A stretch of DNA of 64,000 nucleotides from assembly GCA_028712695.1 (NCBI GenBank), contig JAQTQZ010000014.1, positions 32,409 to 96,408 of the forward strand, in the 5' to 3' direction. The translations under genes and the position numbers were made by a program. Numbering within the stretch: position 1 is the stretch's first letter; each line of letters starts with the position of its first letter. The notes under the pieces were generated by a model that had not been told where the DNA came from, did not search any database, and worked only from the letters and a program-made list of their open reading frames with translations. This document shows positions 56,993 through 64,000 of this stretch, one piece after another. This stretch comes from Methylovulum sp. (GTDB lineage Bacteria; Pseudomonadota; Gammaproteobacteria; Methylococcales; Methylomonadaceae).

Positions 56993-57829
56993 TTAATTAA
57001 ATAAGGCGATTGTTTTATCCAATAAGTCAGGCGTTAGTTGCCGCTCGTACAATTGCCAAAATGTCGGCCCCAAAAAAGTATGCGGGGTAATTAATATCCC
57101 CTGTTGTTGCCACTGTGCAATTACTTTTTGGCTTGCAAGGCTGGGGCCTGCTTGTTCGTTCATTACACTTTCAAACCAGTCGATAGGCAATGATGTGGAT
57201 ATTTGTTTAAAATTCAGTAGATTTTTACTGTCAATACCACATGCCAATTGGGACGTAATTTCATAACCTGCGATCTCTAAAGACTGTCCTTGCTGCAACT
57301 GGTCGCGCATCTGTTGTGTGGTTTCTTTTGGCTCCCCCCTGTCCATGAGCATAGCTAGGCGGATTCTTAAAAATTGTGTAAAAAATGCTTTGCCATCTAG
57401 GACAGGTTGCCATAGCAATAACCGACTGAATCTATCCGGTCTTGCTCCGGCGAGTTCAACAGCTAATAGCCCACCTAAACGCACTCCCCATAAGCCTATT
57501 TTTTCATATCCTTGTTGCTTAAGCCAAGCATACGAGGTTTCGGCATCCTGTAACCACTGTTTCCAATGGGTTTCAGAGAAGTCCCCTTCGCTATCACCTG
57601 TACCATAATAGTCCAATAACAAACAACCGACGCCTTTTTCAGCAAATATTCTTGCCTGCATAGCAACCATTACCCGACAACGATTCAGTTCTTCTGCAAA
57701 TGAAGGCAAAAAAAGAAGAACTTCAGACTGCTTGTCCTTAGGTGGGGAAAACAAACAAAACAACCGGCCTTTTTCCCCTTGAATAAAAAAAGGCTCAAGT
57801 TGAATACTCAGGTAACTGCCTGATTTCAT
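56993..57829 (-). CDS. Exosortase-A-associated alpha/beta hydrolase 2
   Basis: The 278-residue product has GRLFCLFSPP, LLFLPSFAEELNRCRVMVAMQARIFAEKG, LLDYYGTGDSEGDF and GLWGVRLGGLLAVELAG. Here G-V-R-L-G replaces the classical G-x-S-x-G elbow, so the nucleophile serine appears to be missing. This pattern belongs to the hydrolase 2 family of exosortase A loci. Its role is unknown. It is cotranscribed with the acyl carrier protein (4-base overlap at its start) and hydrolase 1 (1-base gap at its end). Confidence 0.85.
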   Translation of the reverse strand: MKSGSYLSIQLEPFFIQGEKGRLFCLFSPPKDKQSEVLLFLPSFAEELNRCRVMVAMQARIFAEKGVGCLLLDYYGTGDSEGDFSETHWKQWLQDAETSYAWLKQQGYEKIGLWGVRLGGLLAVELAGARPDRFSRLLLWQPVLDGKAFFTQFLRIRLAMLMDRGEPKETTQQMRDQLQQGQSLEIAGYEITSQLACGIDSKNLLNFKQISTSLPIDWFESVMNEQAGPSLASQKVIAQWQQQGILITPHTFLGPTFWQLYERQLTPDLLDKTIALFN

Positions 57830-58071
57830 GCTTTAGTCTCAACAAAAGCGACTAAACTGCCTAGTGTCGTAAATAATTCGGCGTCAATTTCATCATCGTC
57901 AATAGTGCATCCAAAATTATCTTCAATCGCTGTGATGAGCGCTACCACCCCCATCGAATCTAATTCAGGCAACGCGCCTAACAAGAGCGTGTCTGTATCA
58001 TAATTATCCACAGCATTACCCAATTGGAGATGTTGACGCAATATATCTTTTACCAGCGCTTCAATTGTCAT
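57826..58071 (-). CDS. Acyl carrier protein of the EPS locus
   Basis: The 81-residue product has the phosphopantetheine attachment motif LDSMG (Ser near residue 39) and the four-helix acyl-carrier pattern with a DDDEIDAE acidic helix. It carries an acyl group on its prosthetic arm. It overlaps both neighbours by 4 bases, so it is coupled to hydrolase 2 and the O-ligase-like gene. In exosortase A loci a carrier protein is usual beside the hydrolases. Confidence 0.88.
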   Translation of the reverse strand: MTIEALVKDILRQHLQLGNAVDNYDTDTLLLGALPELDSMGVVALITAIEDNFGCTIDDDEIDAELFTTLGSLVAFVETKA

Positions 58072-59390
58072 TTTCTATCTTCTCTATAAATGTATTGAAC
58101 ATTCGCTCCAATTGCTTGAGCTTGTTGTCGTGGTCGTTTTTCATCGACGGTAATGGATTGCTTCGATATTTCTTTTAATAGAATTACAATAGCAACCAGA
58201 TGCCAAGGCAAATCAAAATAAGACAGGCTTAAAAAAGCACCGCCTGATAGATAAGCCAACAGGCTAAGCTTTATCATCCTTGCTAGATCAGCAATCCATT
58301 GTGTCTGCCCGTTATTATCACAATCCCTAACCAGCTGCGAGCAATACCGCCACGCCAAATAGAAAATGGTCAAATATAACATTAGCCCAATCCAGCCGTG
58401 CTCACCAAGCACACTAAAATAAATACTGTGGGCAACGAACGCAGCCATTCCTGGTTTAAACTCTGGCAAATACGCAAAATAAGCCTGAGGGCTCCATAAG
58501 CCCAACCCGCCTCCAAGAATGTTATCGTTAGCAACGTTATAAGCCATTGTCCAAGCATTAATACGCCCCATTGATGATTCATCCTCTTGATAGTTATCGA
58601 TCGTATCCATTCTTTCATACCATGACTCTGGCAGAATTAAAGCTAAAATAGCCACAAAAATAGCCAATAAAATAGCGCTACCTATCTTGTTCTTACTTTG
58701 TAGCCAAAAGTAAAAACCTACTGTAGCAATTGCTATAAATGCCCCCCTAGATTGTGACCCCAACACAGAAAAGCTTATAGAAAAAATACAAAACAGCATA
58801 AGCTGTCTTTGCCAGTAACGTGTAAGATGGGTACGCAAATAAATCATTAAAGGAATAACCATCAAGCAAGCAACTGCTAAGGTATTATTTTCCTCAATAT
58901 AAGACCCAGGCGGGCCGTACACTCGAAAACTTCCGCCTGTTAAGGCAGTAAATATACCGCCTTTAACACCGAAATATCCCAATGAAAACACAATGATCCA
59001 CAGCAATTGATGCAACCGCTGTTTATCGTTAAACATGGCTAACGTTAAAATGATCGGAAATTGAATTTTTAAAATTTTAATATAATCCTCATTAGCTATG
59101 TCAGGATGAAAGGCAAACAATGTGGTTATACCCATCCAAAAAATAAAGAGTATAAGTAAAACAACTAACTTATCTTTAGGTAAAGATTTTCTTTCTCCAG
59201 AAAAAGCGTAAACCACTGTCGTTAACAGGGCAATTATGTAGGAAAGAGGCAAAGAATAAGCAAATCCGAAACACAACCGATGTGGATTCATGTAGCCTAA
59301 CCACGACCAAACCAGAACCCCCATATACGGCTGTTTGATGGTATAACCCACACCAACAATAAACAAGAAGGTAACTAAAATATCTCTCAT
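58068..59390 (-). CDS. O-antigen-ligase-like (exosortase-A O-glycosylation ligase-type) membrane protein
   Basis: I start at the ATG at 59390 (MRDILVTFLFIVG), 5 bases after the upstream stop and in line with family starts; the longer frame begins at 59414. The product (440 residues) has about 10-12 membrane helices and the large periplasmic loop of Wzy_C ligases: GSQSRGAFIAI, then NDNILGGGLG and AHSIYFSVLGEHGWIGL with the conserved His. These enzymes join polysaccharide or glycan chains outside the inner membrane. The early MNPHRLCFGFAY is typical of the exosortase-A branch. Confidence 0.87.
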   Translation of the reverse strand: MRDILVTFLFIVGVGYTIKQPYMGVLVWSWLGYMNPHRLCFGFAYSLPLSYIIALLTTVVYAFSGERKSLPKDKLVVLLILFIFWMGITTLFAFHPDIANEDYIKILKIQFPIILTLAMFNDKQRLHQLLWIIVFSLGYFGVKGGIFTALTGGSFRVYGPPGSYIEENNTLAVACLMVIPLMIYLRTHLTRYWQRQLMLFCIFSISFSVLGSQSRGAFIAIATVGFYFWLQSKNKIGSAILLAIFVAILALILPESWYERMDTIDNYQEDESSMGRINAWTMAYNVANDNILGGGLGLWSPQAYFAYLPEFKPGMAAFVAHSIYFSVLGEHGWIGLMLYLTIFYLAWRYCSQLVRDCDNNGQTQWIADLARMIKLSLLAYLSGGAFLSLSYFDLPWHLVAIVILLKEISKQSITVDEKRPRQQAQAIGANVQYIYREDRK

Positions 59391-59394
59391 TACC

Positions 59395-60075
59395 TTATTT
59401 TTCCCACTGCCCAATTGCTATCAAATCTTGCTTAAGCTTTTGTTTAGGATAATTTTTTTTATAAATAATCTCGGCTTGCGCCAAGGCCTCGGTATATTTT
59501 TTGATGCCCATTAAGAATAATCCGTAGCTATACCGGACTCTAAGGTCAGTGGGGGCTACCTTAAGCGCTTGCTTGTAAATATTATTAGCCTCTTCAAAAT
59601 GATTAACTTTTTTTAGGTAACTGGCATAAAGCATATAGCTGACAATGTCATGTGGCGAAAAATGGATAGCCCGCTTCATATAACACTCAACGGGTACTGT
59701 TAATGCCCCGGCTTTTTTTAATTTAATCTCATGATCATTAATTAACTGGTAGTACATAACTGCATTAAGGGCTTTGTGATGGTTTGGAAACGCACGCAAT
59801 GTATAATGCAAACCGCCAATATCAATCCCGCCAGCTGACTCAGGCAGAAGTCGTTGCAATGCTGGGGAAAAATGATATTCCTCGACAATTGGCAAATTAT
59901 TTTTTCTATGTTCTGGATTAGTGTAATCGGAAGTCGCGACATGTATTGTGGGTATTTTATAGCTATTACATGGCTGATTATTAAAATCCAAACCAACCCA
60001 TGACCCATCTGCTAAAGATGTTTTACATATTACCAACTGCATAATTGCCAAAAGTAATATTATTTGTTTAAACAT
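59395..60075 (-). CDS. Exported TPR-containing protein of the EPS locus
   Basis: I choose the ATG at 60075 behind GAGGAG; the longer frame starts at 60108. The product (226 residues) has a signal-like N-terminus (MFKQIILLLAIMQLVICKTSLA) and a TPR-like region (about residues 135-215, HFEEANNIYKQALKVAPTDLRVRYSYGLFLM). It has cysteines C39 and C128. It overlaps or touches the O-ligase gene and has the same direction, so it belongs to the operon. It may be a periplasmic scaffold or partner of the ligase. No known family name comes to mind. Confidence 0.7.
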   Translation of the reverse strand: MFKQIILLLAIMQLVICKTSLADGSWVGLDFNNQPCNSYKIPTIHVATSDYTNPEHRKNNLPIVEEYHFSPALQRLLPESAGGIDIGGLHYTLRAFPNHHKALNAVMYYQLINDHEIKLKKAGALTVPVECYMKRAIHFSPHDIVSYMLYASYLKKVNHFEEANNIYKQALKVAPTDLRVRYSYGLFLMGIKKYTEALAQAEIIYKKNYPKQKLKQDLIAIGQWEK

Positions 60076-60283
60076 GCCACGCTCCTCAGCAAAGCCTTCA
60101 CTACCCATTTAGTTGATTACAGAATCGCCATCAGTTAATACTGACGACGCGGATAATGGACTAAAATCCAGACAACCTGTTTCATGTTCCCTATCCTAAA
60201 ATAGTGGCTATATTGCCATTCTTGGATTCCGAGAATCAGCCGGATGATCCCCATCATTTCTTCAGGCAATATATCGTCCATCT

Positions 60284-61102
60284 TTACTGTGCTTCTTTTA
60301 TCGCCAACATAGACAATCCAGGCGTAGCGACATGTCCCAGCCAGCGCAGCATAGGTAGCCGCCTTATCAGATTTATTACAAGCTTCTGGAGACCAGACTT
60401 ACCATCAATATCCATAATATCGAACCGATCGAAAGAATCAAATCCTATTCCCCTAAACTCTTGCCGCAATTGATAAAAACTGAACCAATTGACAGCGGGG
60501 TATTTAGCATAATTGGCAATCTCTGGACGGGTTGTTCTAGCAATATTCTCAAAATGGCGTTTTAACTTGGCGGGATACCAACTATAAAAAGGCAAATTGA
60601 ATTCCTGCTGCTTAGGGCATAATTTGTTAGCTGTGCTAATAAAAAGCACCCCATTCGGCTTCAGGATTCTTGCAAACTCTGTAAGACAAACTTTCCATTC
60701 AACCACATGTTCCAAAAGCTCTGGAACAATACAAACATCCATGGACTCATTTGCCCAAGGCAAATCCGTTGCCGAACCTAAGCTAAATTCTATGTTCAAG
60801 CCCATCTCATCTGCACGCTGTCCTGCTATTATTAAAAGCGCTTCATTAACATCTAAACCATGCACGTTATGCCCTTCTTGTGCCCACATAATACTCATGG
60901 TACCGGCGCCACAACCAATATCAGCAACATCTAGCTTTTGGATAATGTTGCGATTTTTAAGATTTCTAATAATGCAATAAAAAATCCCTTTCATCCGATC
61001 AATGCTTGAAGCACTTAAACTCTCTTTAGCGTAATAATCGACAAATTCCTTATGGGTACTATGATCAAACGCACTTTGACTGTTTATATGATCTTTATTC
61101 AT
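60284..61102 (-). CDS. SAM-dependent methyltransferase (UbiG-like)
   Basis: The start at the ATG at 61102 has AAGGA 8 bases before it; the longest frame uses TTG at 61108. The product (272 residues) has the class I methyltransferase loop VADIGCGAGTMSIMWA (residues 58-73), then VHGLDVNEALL and VPELLEHVVEW (acidic loop and motif). It resembles 3-demethylubiquinone/UbiG-type and polysaccharide methyltransferases. In this locus it probably methylates a sugar of the exopolysaccharide (inference). It lies 18 bases after the deacetylase gene. Confidence 0.83.
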   Translation of the reverse strand: MNKDHINSQSAFDHSTHKEFVDYYAKESLSASSIDRMKGIFYCIIRNLKNRNIIQKLDVADIGCGAGTMSIMWAQEGHNVHGLDVNEALLIIAGQRADEMGLNIEFSLGSATDLPWANESMDVCIVPELLEHVVEWKVCLTEFARILKPNGVLFISTANKLCPKQQEFNLPFYSWYPAKLKRHFENIARTTRPEIANYAKYPAVNWFSFYQLRQEFRGIGFDSFDRFDIMDIDGKSGLQKLVINLIRRLPMLRWLGHVATPGLSMLAIKEAQ

Positions 61103-61119
61103 TTTCAAAATCCTTGCTA

Positions 61120-62082
61120 TTAGGTTGTGTAGTATTTAAACGTCATGCGTAACATAAACTTTAAAGGCGAAGGATCCCAAGGAGTGAAGCGCGGTAGTTG
61201 CCAGTGATCTGTAGCATCATGAGCCACACTCGATTGGGTGGATAATGCGGCTTCATAGCCAGCATCTTTGACCATTTTTAATTGCTGGGGTTGATAATCC
61301 TGACCGGGCTTTCCGTTCGGGTAAGCAAAATACCGAAGGGATGTATTGAGCAAACATTCCAGTTCAACTTTATTTTTAATGATTTCTTGCCAAGCCGCTT
61401 CGTTATCAAGCATGGCAAGAATAGGATGAGTAACAGTGTGCCCGCCAATTTCCATACCACTTTGATGCAGCGCTTGGAGTTGTTCCGTTGTCATCATCAA
61501 TTTGTCCGGCAAGTTATCTGATTGTCCGGCGATGTATGCACTGTATTTGCTACGTTGCGCAGAAGGTAAATACTTTATTTGCTGGATGATCTGCGCAGCA
61601 GCCTGATATTTTTTACTATGGCTAGAGACGTCAAAACGACCCAGCCCAATGGCGGTTAAATCCATCTCCGGCAACTTGAAATTGCGTACCGCTTCAATAA
61701 GCGTATCGTTCCACATTCGTCCACCATTTAAAAAACCGCTGGCAATAAAAAATGTTGCAGATAAATTAAATTGCTTAAGAATAGGCAGGGCATTGGTGTA
61801 ATTATCAGCATAACCGTCATCAAACGTAATACAGACCGCGCGTGCGGGCAACGTGCCTCGCTGCAATCGCGCCAACGCCTCATTAAGGGGCAACACATTA
61901 AAATAACGTGCTAATAACGCAACTTGCCAAGTGAACGCATGCTTATCAACCTCGCCTGGGCGCATAAAATCAGGCGCGTCCAATACCCTGTGGTAAATGA
62001 GGATAAACAGTTTTTTTTGCTTGCCCACACCGGATGCGAGAGTTGTTAGATATTTTAAGGCTGTTAATAGTATGGATTGCAT
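61120..62082 (-). CDS. Polysaccharide deacetylase (NodB-like)
   Basis: The 320-residue product has the NodB homology region with TFDDGYADNY (motif 1, the catalytic Asp-Asp, about residues 86-95) and HTVTHPIL (H-x-x-x-H metal motif, about 215-222). FAYPNGK lies in motif 3. It removes N- or O-acetyl groups from polysaccharide. It begins the run of EPS genes here, and pepN lies before it on the same strand. The N-terminus has a short hydrophobic stretch, so export is possible. Confidence 0.87.
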   Translation of the reverse strand: MQSILLTALKYLTTLASGVGKQKKLFILIYHRVLDAPDFMRPGEVDKHAFTWQVALLARYFNVLPLNEALARLQRGTLPARAVCITFDDGYADNYTNALPILKQFNLSATFFIASGFLNGGRMWNDTLIEAVRNFKLPEMDLTAIGLGRFDVSSHSKKYQAAAQIIQQIKYLPSAQRSKYSAYIAGQSDNLPDKLMMTTEQLQALHQSGMEIGGHTVTHPILAMLDNEAAWQEIIKNKVELECLLNTSLRYFAYPNGKPGQDYQPQQLKMVKDAGYEAALSTQSSVAHDATDHWQLPRFTPWDPSPLKFMLRMTFKYYTT

Positions 62083-62175
62083 AACGCCGTGGAGTATAGG
62101 ATTCTAAGTAGCGTGGCTGCCCAACCGCTTGTTAGCGGTTAATAGCCAGCAAAACGCGTGAAGTATACCGTAGTT

Positions 62176-64000
62176 TTACGCAAGACTCTTGCTGGCAACC
62201 TCATAAACATCCCTAGAAATGGCATCGGTCATCATAATCCGCTCCAGCTGTGCTTTCATTAACACCTGGCGGTTATCATCAAAACGCCGCCATTGTGTCA
62301 AGGCACTTAACATGCGTGAGGCGACTTGTGGGTTCAAGGTGTTGAGGGCGATGATTTGATCTGCTAAAAATTGGTATCCCTCCCCATTCTCAGCATGGAA
62401 ATGTAGCGGATTGGCTTGGCTAAATGCACCTATTAAAGCGCGGACGCGGTTAGGTGTGGTCAAATCAAATGCCGGATGCTTCATTAACGCTTGCACGGTG
62501 GCAAACGTATCGGGCTCCGGGCTCGCTGCTTGCAAGGCAAACCATTTATCAATGACCAAGGCTTCATGCTGCCATTGTTGATAAAAGTCGGTCAACGACT
62601 GGCGTCTGGCAGTATGAGGGTTGTTGACCATAGCGGTTAACGCAGCTATTTGATCGGTCATGTTTTTAGCAGTTTTAAATTGCTGGTGCGCCCAATTTTT
62701 AATGGCGGGGTCTGCCAATGTGCACAAGTAACTGAGGCAAGTGTTTTTAATCCGTCTACGTCCGATGGCACCGGCATCAAACAGGCCGGATTCATCGCGG
62801 TGGCTGTTTAAGTAAAGCGTTTGGAATTGCTGTTGTAACCGCTCTGCCAATGTGTATTTGACAAATTCCCTGGCTTGGTGAATGGCAACGACATCCACCA
62901 CCGTCATTTGTTCTGCCAAATAAGTTTCTGAGGGTAAGCTTAACAACAACGAAAAGTAAGACAAATCATCCCAGCTTTGCCCCAGCATTTGCCTGAAGGC
63001 GTCAATAAGCACCGGATTAAGCTGCAGCTCGCGCCCTTGTTGGATAGCCGCTATCAAGCCTGAAATGATTTCCCCTATCAATTGCTGACCCGCTTCCCAA
63101 CGGTTAAAGGTGTCGCTGTCGTGGCTTAACAAAAAGGCGAGTTCTTCAATGCCGCGTTCCATCTCCAACTTCACCGGCGCTGAAAAACCGCGTAATGCAG
63201 ACATCACAGGGGGTTGCGTTAGGCCTGTAAAAACAAACACTTGCTCTGCTTGGGTCAGCTGCAAAACAACCTGCCCGGTGGCTTTTGCCTCCTCACGGCC
63301 TGCTAATTTACAGCTGGCCGCCGTGCCATCCTGATTGAGCAAACCCACCGTGACAGGAATGTGCAATGGGGCTTTTATCGCCTGTCCCGGCGTCGGTGGG
63401 CACGTTTGCTTAAGGGTTAAGGTCAAGGTTTGCCGGTCAGGGTCATAGCATTGGCCGATATGTACGACAGGCGTTCCGGCTTGCGTGTACCAACGGCGGA
63501 ACTGGCTTAAATCAACGCCATTGGCATCTTCCATCGCTTTGACAAAATCCTCGCAGGTGACCGCTTGGCCGTCATGACGGTCGAAATATAAATCGCTGCC
63601 TTTGCGGAAACCTTCAGCACCAACCAAGGTGTGGATCATCCGCACCACTTCTGCGCCTTTTTCATACACGGTGACGGTATAGAAGTTATTGATTTCTATG
63701 TAAGCGTCAGGGCGTACAGGATGTGCCAAAGGCCCGGCATCTTCGGCGAACTGGCGGGTGCGTAGCATAGTGACATCTTCAATACGTTTGACCGCTTTAG
63801 AGGTGCGGTCAGCGGTAAATTCCTGGTCACGGAACACGGTGAAGCCTTCTTTTAAACTGAGTTGGAACCAATCGCGGCAAGTGATGCGGTTGCCTGTCCA
63901 GTTATGGAAATATTCATGGGCTATCACGCCCTCGATATGCTCGTAGTCGGAATCGGTTGCGGTGTCAGGGCGTGCCAGCACAAATTTGGTGTTGAACACG
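62176..64000 (-). CDS. pepN: Aminopeptidase N, N-terminal part outside the window
   Basis: Only the C-terminal 608 or so residues of about 880 are present; the frame runs off the right edge. The M1 zinc motif HEYFHNWTGNRITCRD with the later Glu in LKEGFTVFRDQEF (H-E-x-x-H-x18-E) is fully inside. The remaining part is the beta-sandwich and helical domains of gammaproteobacterial PepN. It removes N-terminal residues from peptides in the cytoplasm. It lies 93 bases upstream of the deacetylase gene, on the same strand. Confidence 0.93.
   Translation of the reverse strand, partial: VFNTKFVLARPDTATDSDYEHIEGVIAHEYFHNWTGNRITCRDWFQLSLKEGFTVFRDQEFTADRTSKAVKRIEDVTMLRTRQFAEDAGPLAHPVRPDAYIEINNFYTVTVYEKGAEVVRMIHTLVGAEGFRKGSDLYFDRHDGQAVTCEDFVKAMEDANGVDLSQFRRWYTQAGTPVVHIGQCYDPDRQTLTLTLKQTCPPTPGQAIKAPLHIPVTVGLLNQDGTAASCKLAGREEAKATGQVVLQLTQAEQVFVFTGLTQPPVMSALRGFSAPVKLEMERGIEELAFLLSHDSDTFNRWEAGQQLIGEIISGLIAAIQQGRELQLNPVLIDAFRQMLGQSWDDLSYFSLLLSLPSETYLAEQMTVVDVVAIHQAREFVKYTLAERLQQQFQTLYLNSHRDESGLFDAGAIGRRRIKNTCLSYLCTLADPAIKNWAHQQFKTAKNMTDQIAALTAMVNNPHTARRQSLTDFYQQWQHEALVIDKWFALQAASPEPDTFATVQALMKHPAFDLTTPNRVRALIGAFSQANPLHFHAENGEGYQFLADQIIALNTLNPQVASRMLSALTQWRRFDDNRQVLMKAQLERIMMTDAISRDVYEVASKSLA

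Noticed and set aside
1..64000. CRISPR arrays, tRNA and rRNA genes, integrases and transposases
   Set aside because: Looked for but none seen; no regularly spaced direct repeats and no recognisable transposase or integrase frame.

Overview
This window looks like part of the chromosome of a gammaproteobacterial methylotroph, most likely a type I methanotroph of the order Methylococcales. The evidence is a lanthanide-type PQQ methanol dehydrogenase (xoxF, 35.6-37.5 kb) close to a compact set of serine-cycle/C1-assimilation genes: malate dehydrogenase, methylene-H4MPT/H4F dehydrogenase mtdA, glycerate 2-kinase and serine hydroxymethyltransferase at 29.6-34.2 kb, with methenyl-H4F cyclohydrolase fchA at 40.7 kb. 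The housekeeping genes (lpxH, cysS, ppi, pepN) are gammaproteobacterial in type and order. No RNA gene, CRISPR array, intact insertion sequence or prophage was found.

Layout. 0-6 kb: the end of a Lon-like protease gene, then a degraded zone with three gene remnants (a cytosine-deaminase-like gene with a stop codon and a frameshift, a GGDEF fragment, a PIN-toxin fragment) around an intact secreted protein with Ig-like repeats, followed by a CPBP membrane protease. 6-28.5 kb: one long run of minus-strand genes forming a cell-envelope locus. It contains a PBP-like secreted protein, a two-partner secretion pair (TpsB transporter and a 3446-residue FHA-like TpsA), an ExbB-type channel with an added periplasmic DUF2341/LamG-like region, ExbD, TonB, a Porin_5-type porin, a periplasmic coiled-coil protein and a large TPR lipoprotein. 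There is no TonB-dependent receptor in the locus. This is the strongest candidate for an undescribed system here.

29-44 kb: a ribbon-helix-helix regulator with a palindromic operator candidate, the C1 cluster, an orphan HlyD-like adaptor, xoxF with two perfect palindromes in its leader, the ppi-lpxH/cysS block, fchA, an asparagine-synthetase-like protein without the glutaminase cysteine, and a PrsR-type sigma-54 regulator of exosortase/EPS systems. 44-52 kb: a TetR-PNPOx unit divergent from a small membrane protein, a fatty acid desaturase, a REP-like repeat, and the AmmeMemoRadiSam triplet (amrS, amrB, amrA) followed by an APH-AAA kinase fusion.

52-62 kb: a minus-strand polysaccharide operon of the exosortase A (XrtA/EpsH) type. 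It has two glycosyltransferases, an ATP-grasp/low-molecular-weight phosphatase fusion, the two exosortase-A-associated hydrolases, an acyl carrier protein, an O-antigen-ligase-like protein, a TPR protein, a methyltransferase and a polysaccharide deacetylase. The exosortase and sugar-chain initiation genes are not in the window. The right edge cuts pepN. Many starts were moved from the longest open frame to an internal ATG, on Shine-Dalgarno spacing or family N-termini.
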